From contig BSBM01000151.1 in NCBI GenBank assembly GCA_027924585.1, forward strand, positions 10,387,501-10,451,500: 64,000 bases of DNA. Reading direction: 5' to 3'. Below the pieces are notes generated by a model. It was not told the origin of the DNA. It made no database searches and saw only the letters and a program-made list of their open reading frames with translations. The DNA is from Larix kaempferi. Its lineage: Eukaryota; Streptophyta; Pinopsida; Pinales; Pinaceae. A program made the translations under genes and the position numbers. Of this stretch, positions 55,883-64,000 are shown piece by piece; the first letter of the stretch is position 1; every line of letters starts with the position of its first letter.

Positions 55883-57909
55883 TTTCATGTCCCAAATTTG
55901 CGATTGGGTCACAATGGCCTAATCACATTGGCCCTATTCATTAGAGTTTGTCAAATTGATGCTAAAGGTCAAATAATTGCCAAGGAGGAAAATTACTAGT
56001 TTCTTAGGTTTGGGGTGGAAGCTTTGGGATTTGGAATAATGGGGATAATAAATGATGTTTGAACATTAGAATGGCATAAATATTTAATAAATGAGCTAAA
56101 TAAATATATACAAGTGAAATTCAAAGTGGCATTTGATCATGAAGACACATGGAGGAAGTGGGACCCACATATGGCTAGATTTCCCCACTACACTTGGCAT
56201 CATTCTCTCACCAATTCAAATTCAAGGTGAATGGTAACATACTTGGGGGAGTCCAAAAGGTATTATTAATGGCATGACTCATCCAAGGTTGAAATATAGA
56301 AAAAGAGTAACTCCCGCGGAAGAGGAATAGGCAATTTGGAGCTAGTGAGACACTTGGGCTAGATTCCCTAGCTCTATGACAACAATGATGAAGATGCTAT
56401 GACACCTATGACACAAATCAGACATGAAGGCTGACATATGATATATATGACATGTCAAGGCTAGAAATAGACTCTAAGAGAGTGCTCAAGGGTGTTAGGG
56501 CAGCTAAGATGCTTCCACATGTGATTTGGTGGAAGTGGGAGACTAGGAACTGTTGTACAAGTGGCATTCTTTGGAATCTCTTCCCAACTTAATTTGGCAT
56601 GAGTCTCTTGGAAGGAATTCGACCCATGGAGGACATTAGAAATTTATAAATGTCAATACCAAAGAATGAAACCAGATTTTGATCATTTGTAGAATTTGCA
56701 ATTGCATTTGTGAAGAGGGAGAGCTAGTGGATGACTAGTTGCTTGCCTTAGCCAATTTCGAGGGTGAAAGATTCCCATCTAAGTTGGAAATTGGAAAGGA
56801 CATTCAAAAATTTCATTTAGAGATTTAATGGAGTATTTATTTGCAGGTGTAAGCTATAGGGCATCTCATGGGGTCTTCTATTGCAGCTCACTCCTTCAAC
56901 CATTTCCAGTTTTGATGGCATATTCTTGATCCTTGAGGGAGGGCGTTTCTGGTGAGCTATTGTACTCTTTGGGGGAGATTCTAATGCCCCATTTATTTTG
57001 TAATATGAATTAAATACTCTTTTATTCATATCCAGAAAGTTTCAGGTCGAAATTCCAAGTAGAAATGTATAGATCTCAATTTTACTGAAAGGACAGTGCC
57101 ATTTCCCCACTACCTTGTTGTGAATCAATGTAATGCTAATTATTTCGAATGAATGGATGATTATCTAATTCATTTGTGATTAATGGACTGCCATGGATGT
57201 ATTTTACAAGTTTCATGTACTGTACTTGAGCATTTGAAGTATTTTTACTCAGTTTAATTGCATTGGGAGAAGAAATAATGCCATTTCCCCAAGGGTCGAA
57301 TTGGTGATTTTTGCAGTTGAATGGGATAGGGTTGGAACAGATATAATAATCAATTAATGGTGAAAATGAGACATTAATAACATCCTTAATACATTCCCTA
57401 CCTCTGTTCATAAATTTGAGTGGGTTTGGAAGCATTTGGGAAGCCATTTTGAGTAGTTAGCCAAGGGGGATTTGAACCCCAAATGACTAGTAAAATTGCA
57501 TGCTTGGTACAGAATCTTAAGAGAGTTTGTAGAGGTATTTTGGTGGCCATATTTCATCCCTAAAAATCATATTCAAGTACTAATATCATTCATACACCTT
57601 CCTTGAATATTTGAAGGCATCTGGAGTCAATTTGGGACCTAGAGACCAATACTAGTCAAAGGGAAATCAGTAGTAAAGTTACCTACATTGACCAGAATTG
57701 AAAGAGGATTTGAAGAAGTATTTTAAAGGTCTAAAGGCATCCCTGAAACACATATTTATGTTCTATTATCATTCATATACCTTCTCAGAATATTTGGGAT
57801 CATTTGGGGCAAATTTGGGACCTAGAGATCAAAACTAGTCAAAGGTCTAACTAGGGAAAAAAAGTGAAAAATTGCCATTTCAATAAAATTCCTAACAAGG
57901 TACATTACA
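55883..57909 (+). repeat. Array LTR3
   Basis: TTTCATGTCCC (TG changed to TT)...TACATTACA, 2,027 bp. Shared by units 2 and 3. Confidence 0.92.
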
Positions 57910-57910
57910 A

Positions 57911-57922
57911 TGGTATCAGAGC
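57911..57922 (+). other. Primer-binding site, array unit 3
   Basis: TGGTATCAGAGC, one base after LTR3. Confidence 0.9.
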
Positions 57923-58007
57923 ATGGTCTTGGCACCTGATGTGGTAGAACATTAATGAAGACCGGGAGTCAAAGAAATAATCCACCACCCTTAGAAACTG
58001 AAACTGG

Positions 58008-59546
58008 ATGCACTTTGGTGAAAGGGAAGAAGTAGGAGAAGAAGTGCATTCCTTGGTCACCATGAGTAAGGATGGGAAAGGAACCTTAGAGGAGAATGAG
58101 GAGTTTATAAAATTACTGAAACCTTCCTTTGAAGACAAGTGGAGGCAATTCTTTCAAGATTTCAAATTGTTTCTTAGTGAACCTGGAAGCAACTCGGAAA
58201 AAATAATGAGCAATGGTTCTCTTTTCAAGGAAAAGGATGAAATAATTTATGTAAAAAAGAGGAACCTAATGTAATTGTGGAACATGAGGTACATGTTGAT
58301 ATGCAGGTTCTTGAATATGCTACACTAAAACAAGAAGAAGGACAAGCACTTGTCCTTGTTCAAAGGGATTATGACTTGCCCCATGGAGAGAGTTGCAAAG
58401 CCTTGGAAGAGGTACATGATCTCACAATAGTTGGACCAACCAGTTATGGAGAAGATGAATTAAATATTTCAATGGGTAAGAGTTGTAAAGAATTAAAGTT
58501 GGTTCATAATTCTTCATCCCACACTTCTTTTCCAGCCACATCACTTTGGGATGAAAATTGGGTGAAAGGTTTTTTTCTAGTGGTGCCAGATGAGGGGTAT
58601 GAAACTCCTACCTCTCCTTTTGATGATGACATGAATAGAGAACCTCATTATTTAGAATTGCAGCAGCATATTGCTTTACCTTATGATGAAACATATCCTC
58701 ATGGATGTATGGATGAGACTTCTTTGAGTCCTTTGAAGTCTCCTTGTTTTTCCTACTCATTATTTGGTTCAGATTTTAGTGGAGATTCTTCATTCACTTC
58801 TTGGATGAAAGAATGCATGGCTGAATATTTTGATGCATATCACATTCTTTTGGAGCAGCACTATCGAACATGGGATCCTCACCTATGTCATTGGAGCTGA
58901 TTTGATTGGTCACTTGAAGATTGTATGCACCTAGCAAATGGTGGTCTACTTACTTGGAGGTATAAACACTTTCATGATTCTTTGATGAAGCATCTTCTTG
59001 ATGTACATTTTCATTATGTTGTTATGTACTTTGATGATATATATTTTGTACCTATGATGTTTGGAAGAATGCATACAATAAAATGGGATCCAGGAATCCT
59101 CTTATATGATGGTATGGGTTGGAGAGCACTCTTAATTGTTGGGGTGCAATACAAGCAATGGGACCCTGGAATAATTTTTATCTCATTGGTTTCAAATTTT
59201 TTGGGGAAACAAGCAGTATGGGAGATGGATTTCCCACTTAATAAAGTGATTTTTATTAGAGTAGTGCAGAAGCAAGCATGGTGGTTCCTCTCTAAAATCT
59301 TCATGGAAACTCAAAGACTCAAGGTTGGGCTATTCAATGGCAACTTCAAAGAATTATACAAAAAAACAGGTTCTTCAACACCCATGTTTAAAATTGCTTG
59401 AGGACAAGCAATATTCATAAGGGAGGATTTGTCATGTCCAAAATTTGGCATTGGGTCACAATGGCCTAATCACATTGTCCCTATTCATTAGAGTTTGTCA
59501 AATTGATGCTAAAGGTCAAATAATTGCCAAGGAGGAAAATTACTAG
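58008..59546 (+). pseudogene. Short-form orphan ORF, array unit 3, three lesions
   Basis: Starts as in unit 2. A one-base deletion near 58255 (GTCACAAAAG to GTAAAAAAG) shifts the frame; AGA-to-TGA makes a stop at 58898-58900; a one-base insertion in an A run near 59360 shifts it again. The segments at 58277-58900 and 58925-59401 are otherwise open and retain the WDP motifs and YFDDIYFV. Confidence 0.85.
59394..59427 (+). other. Hairpin and polypurine tract, array unit 3
   Basis: Perfect hairpin at 59394-59411. The purine tract is shortened to AAGGGAGGA (59419-59427). Confidence 0.78.
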
Positions 59547-61457
59547 TTTCCTAGGTTTGGGGTGGAAGCTTTGGGATTTGGAATAATGGGGATAATAAAT
59601 CATGTTTGAACATTAGAATGGCATAAATATTTAATAAAGGATATAAATAAATATATACAAGTGAAATTCAAAGTGGCATTTGATAATGAAGACACATGGA
59701 GGAAGTGGGACCCACATATGGCTAGATTTCCTCACTACACTTGGCTTCATTCTCTCCCCACTTCGAATTCAAGGTGAATGGTAACATACTTGGGGGAGTC
59801 CAAAATGTATTATTCATGGCATGACTCATCCAATGTCGAAATATAGAGGAAGAGTAACTCCCATGGAAGAGGAAGAGGCAATTTGGAGCTAGTGAGACAC
59901 TTGGGCTAGATTCCCTAGCTCTATGACAACAATGATGAACATGATATGACACCTATGACACAAATCAGACCTGAAGGCTGACATATGACATATATGACAT
60001 GTCAAGGATAAAACTAGACTCTAAAAGGGTGCTCAAGGGTGTTAGGGAAGCTAAGATTCTTCCACATGTGATTTGGTGGAAGTGGGAGACTAGGAATTGT
60101 TGTACAAGTGGCGTTCTTTGGAATCTCTTCCCAACTTGAGTTGGAATGAGTCTCTTGGAAGGAATTCGACCCATGGAGGACATTAGAACTTTATAAATGT
60201 CAATAACAAAGAATGAAACCAGATTTTGATCATTTGTAGAATTTGCAATTGCATTTGTGAAGAGGGAGAGCTAGTGGATGACTAGTTGCTTTCCTTAGCC
60301 AATTTCGAGGGTGAAAGATGCCCATCCAAGTTGGCAATTGGAAAGGCCATTCAGACCTTTCATTTGGATATTTAATGGAGTATTTATTTGCAGGTGTAAG
60401 CTATAGGGTAGCTCATGGGGTCTTCTATTGTAGCTCACTCCTTCAACCATTTCTAGTTTTGATGGCATATTCTTGATCCTTGAGGGAGGGTGTTTTTGGT
60501 GAGCTATTGTACTCTTTTTGGTAGCTTCTAATGCCCCATTTCATTTGTAATATGAATTAAATACTCTGTTATTCATCTCCAGAAAGTTTCAGGTCGAAAT
60601 TCCAAGTGGAAATGTATAAATCTCAATTTTACTGAAAGGACAGTGCCATTTCCCCACTACCTTGTTGTGAATCAATGTAATGCTAATTATTTCGAATGAA
60701 TAGATGATTCTCTGATGAATTTGTGATTAATGGACTTCCATGGATGTATTTTACAAGTTTCATGTACTGTACTTGAGCATTTGAAGTATTTTTACTCAGT
60801 TTAATTGCATTGGGAGAAGAAATAGTGCCATTTCCCCAAGGGTCGAATTGGTGATTTCTGCAGTTGAATGGGAGAGGGTTGGAACAGATATAATAATAAA
60901 TTAATGGTGCACATGAGACCTTGATAACATCCTTAATACATTCCCTACCTCTGTTCAGAAATTTGAGTGGTTTTGGAGGCATTTGGGAAGCCATTTTCAG
61001 TACTTACCCTAGGGGGATTTGAACCCCAAATTACTAGTAAAATTGCATACATGGTCCAAAATATTAAGAGAGTTTGCAGAGGTCTTTTGGTGGCCATATT
61101 TCATCCCTGAACATCATATTGAAGTCCTAATATCATTCATACACCTTCCTTGAATATTTGAAGTCATTTGGAATCAATTTGGGACCTAGAGACCAATACT
61201 AGTCAAAGGGAAATCACTAGTAAAGTTACCTACATTGAAAAGAATTGAAATAGGATTTGCAGAAGTATTTTAAAGTTCCAAAGGCATCCCTGAAGCACAT
61301 ATTTATGTTCTAATATCATTCATATACCTTCTCAGAATATTTGGGATCATTTGGGGCAAATTTGGGACCTAGAGATCAAAACTAGTCAAATTGCTAACTA
61401 GGGAAAAAAAAGTGAAAATTTTCCATTTTAATAAAATTCCTAACAAGGGACATTACA
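59430..61457 (+). repeat. Array LTR4 (3' end of the array)
   Basis: TGTCATGTCCA...GGGACATTACA, 2,028 bp, followed by the TSD CACAC. Confidence 0.93.
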
Positions 61458-61736
61458 CACACCAACTCAGCATTAATCTCAGTGATAATTTAGTTCACCC
61501 ACCACCAAAATCCCATCATTAAGATTTGAAACACTCAAGCTTGCTTCCTTGAGATGCGTGCTACAATGTTTAATCTATAGCATTAAATTCTTTGGAAAGA
61601 GATAAAAAAATTGCATAGTAATTTCATATGCACGACATAAAACCTTGGCTCTTTGTTTGATTGTTATGTCCCATGAATGGCACTTACTCGTAATAATAAA
61701 ATTATTTTTCAAAGCGTAATAAAATTTACAATTTAG

Positions 61737-62285
61737 ATAAAGGAGTTGTCTATAAGAGCGACAAGTCGCCCTGTCGTCGTCGACCCTCCTACGGCACCGT
61801 CCCCTGTCCCATCATCCTCCATTCCCCGGGGATTTCATTCTGACACCTTCCCTATCCCTCCTGACACTCACGCGATTCCCAGGTGGCCCCCGCCAAATCC
61901 CTTCCTTCCTCAATGTGAACGAGTTAATGCAGGCTGGCAGGGCTGGTGAACTCAGCCTACATCCCAGTTCCATTGGAATTCTCCTTGCCTTCCAGACCTT
62001 TCGCATACACTGCACTATACATACTTTGTTCACATATCCAAAAAATTCTCCTACTCCTCTGAGACTGCGACTTCGACGGATCTGACTGAATACGATGGGG
62101 CTGACAGTGACGGTGTCGATGTCAGTGTCGGGCGTATCCTTCTTTACAGGTTTATCACCGCACCTATCCCTTCATTACTGCTAGAACCGAATGTATCTGT
62201 TGTGGATAACCTCCAATGTTTTGACGTCAAACTAAAAATGCTTGTATGTGCCAATTCGGCTATGGTATATTTGTTTGAACGTTGA
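61737..62285 (+). pseudogene. CpG-rich candidate exon with one in-frame stop
   Basis: The frame is open from a possible acceptor (ACAATTTAG|ATAAAGG) at 61737 to a TGA at 62283-62285, with one internal TGA at 61947-61949 and no ATG at the start. The first part is Pro/Ser-rich (VVVDPPTAPSPVPSSSIPRG), the second Ser/Thr/Asp-rich (SSETATSTDLTEYDGADSDG). GC and CpG content are clearly higher than in the flanking AT-rich DNA. The internal stop lies within CTG|GTGAAC, which could be a splice donor. I recognise no family. It may be an exon, a pseudogene or chance. Confidence 0.3.
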
Positions 62286-64000
62286 TTTCGATAAGCCTGT
62301 TAAGAATCAATTTCATGGGTTTCCCAAGACAAACTTTGCTCTACATTATACAAACCCAAGGATGTGTATCTTCCAAATTCTTGTTCAAACCAAAATTACG
62401 CCAATTTCAACCTGAGAAAATTAGTAGCAACGATGTAAGGACTTTCATACTAAATAACAGGACCGATCTAATATGAATGCAACTGTGAATCCAAACCAAG
62501 CCAACTGTGAATGCAAACATTGGTGAAAGTTGTAGAGTCTTTGACTAGTTAACATTGAAAAATGAAAATAAATCAACCTAGTTGATTCCTGAGATAAGAA
62601 TAAGAAACTCAACAAAACTTCAAAGGGACATGTTTTGTAAAGGATTTTGATTGGGGAAGAAAGAAACATAATAGGTTGTGTAAAGAAGTTGGTTTTAAGA
62701 CGAAAGACGGTTAACTTCCATATAAGAGATTGTAGAGGGTTTTCTAGGCGATTCTGGGAAATTGGTTTGGGGAGTAAAATTTCAGTTAAAAAATATGTAG
62801 AGTGAAAATTTAATGTTTCACAGAGAACCATCCCTTAAATTTTCTTAAATGTATTTTTCAGATGTTATTGCAATCTTAAAATTTTCATATAAAAGCTTTG
62901 TTCCATTTATTACATGATCTTAAATCGAAACATCCGATCAATGATAGAGTACAGAATCATGAATGCCTTCACAGAATGAAGAAAAGTAAAACAGTATCAT
63001 CTCCAGAAATTTATTAGCATCATTTTCTTGTTTCTGAAACAATTGTGCCGCGGGATTACCAGTCAAAGGTGAAAGACAAGAATCCCTACTATTGAACATA
63101 ATGGGTGGTAAAAATATATTTCTCAACAAGTGCCAAAAGAGTGAAAATATCTAGAGTACCAATTTGAAAAATGAAGAAGCATCACAGTATAGGCATAAAA
63201 ATGGAAGTCACGCTAGATGTAGAAAAATACATTTTGGTAAAAAATAGCTCTAAAACATTGCAGGTTCATAGTGGGTTCCCGAGAGGGGAACAAATTACCA
63301 GTTTGGAAAAAAGGCTTACAGGGGGGGATTTTAAGCAATAGTTATAAAATTTTAAGACATAGTTTACAAGTCATGTTGAAAGCCAATAAAAGTTGTCAAG
63401 ATGGTTCCCTTAATGTCCGAAGAAGACAAAACAACAGGTAAAGCAGGTCTTCAACGAAGAGCTTTGAGTTGGTTTCTAGTTCACCCTTTGAGAGAAGCAA
63501 GCGATCAAATGAGAGTATTTCCTTGTTATCAAAAGGAGCAGGAACATCATCTTGCAATTATGAGTCATTGCAGGCTTGAAGAGTTATATTTTTTTAACTT
63601 AAATTCATCGTTTTCCATTTGAAGTTATAGTGTGCCAAATGAACATCCACATTATGAATGACAATATTAAAATGTGGAAACATACACTCCAATCCTCTTA
63701 TTTTGTTGGAATTTTGATAGTTCCCTAGTTTTTTTATATTGGGCACACACATATCTGAAATATACAACCAACCCGATAGTTTATTTCACATGGAAAATGT
63801 AGAATTTCATGTAGCTCGGTTCTTTCTATCAAGAAAAAGTTAAAATGTAAAACATTTACAACATCAACAACCATGTTAGACTTAAATGGGAACTGAATCA
63901 TCGCCTCAAACGAGTAGCCCCAAAGTATTGTGCGAAAAGGAGCTTTAATTTAATAGGGTTATGGTTGGATTCATGTTGGCAGGCGGTTTGGTAAGATGGT
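62286..64000. other. AT-rich DNA, no recognised gene or element
   Basis: Open frames up to 128 codons (minus 62445-62831) lack recognisable motifs, codon support or splice context. I see no LTR ends, microsatellites of note or RNA genes. Confidence 0.45.

Larger units (their letters stand above)
47461..61457 (+). mobile_element. Tandem LTR-retrotransposon array: 4 LTRs, 3 internal regions, one TSD
   Basis: LTR1 47461-50095 (interrupted by a solo LTR), LTR2 52335-54362, LTR3 55883-57909, LTR4 59430-61457. Every internal region begins with a primer site and ends with a purine tract. The only target duplication is CACAC, at 47456-47460 and 61458-61462; the inner LTRs have none. The array is therefore one insertion, expanded later by unequal recombination between LTRs or sister copies. 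It is a short-ORF subfamily of the element A/B superfamily. Confidence 0.93.

Overview
The window is plant nuclear DNA from a large, repeat-rich genome. Evidence: chromodomain Ty3/gypsy coding remnants, initiator-Met-tRNA primer sites, 5-bp target duplications (TSDs), solo LTRs, a tRNA-derived SINE and an AT-rich background. A gymnosperm-like genome is a reasonable guess, but no host gene was identified well enough to name the lineage. Almost everything recognisable is mobile DNA.

Layout: (1) 1-1108 and 7866-8071 are the two halves of a decayed retro-copy or non-LTR element with a poly(A) end, split by a complete LTR element, A (1109-7860, TSD TTATC). (2) 8072-11993 is a ~3.9-kb imperfect palindrome with CT/GA simple-sequence tracts in its core. 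(3) 13612-15150 is a degenerate tandem array of ~180-bp units, followed by a solo LTR (15151-16264, TSD CTTAT). (4) 17886-23970 is a decayed chromovirus (TSD ATAAG). (5) 26118-30406 is a small non-autonomous LTR element (TSD GTTAT) holding a solo LTR (26457-29143, TSD GTACC), which holds a second solo LTR of the same family (26899-28204). (6) 31632-32055 may be host exons; 32199-32462 is a SINE. (7) 33465-36841 is a 5'-truncated gypsy element lacking RT and the integrase core. (8) 37200-43957 is element B, a minus-strand relative of A (TSD TAGTG). (9) 47461-61457 is a tandem array of the same superfamily: four LTRs and three internal regions inside a single TSD pair (CACAC), with two further solo LTRs inserted. 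(10) 61458-64000 is low-copy-looking DNA with one CpG-rich candidate exon.

The dominant family (A, B and the array) has ~2.02-kb LTRs, a tRNA-iMet primer site and a purine tract. Its only long ORF is an orphan protein (918 codons in A, about 510 in the array) with no recognisable Gag, protease, RNase H or integrase. It therefore looks non-autonomous, moved by another gypsy-type element's machinery. The ORF reads through the purine tract into the 3' LTR. All boundaries were read by eye from matching TSDs and terminal TG/CA motifs; identity estimates are visual.
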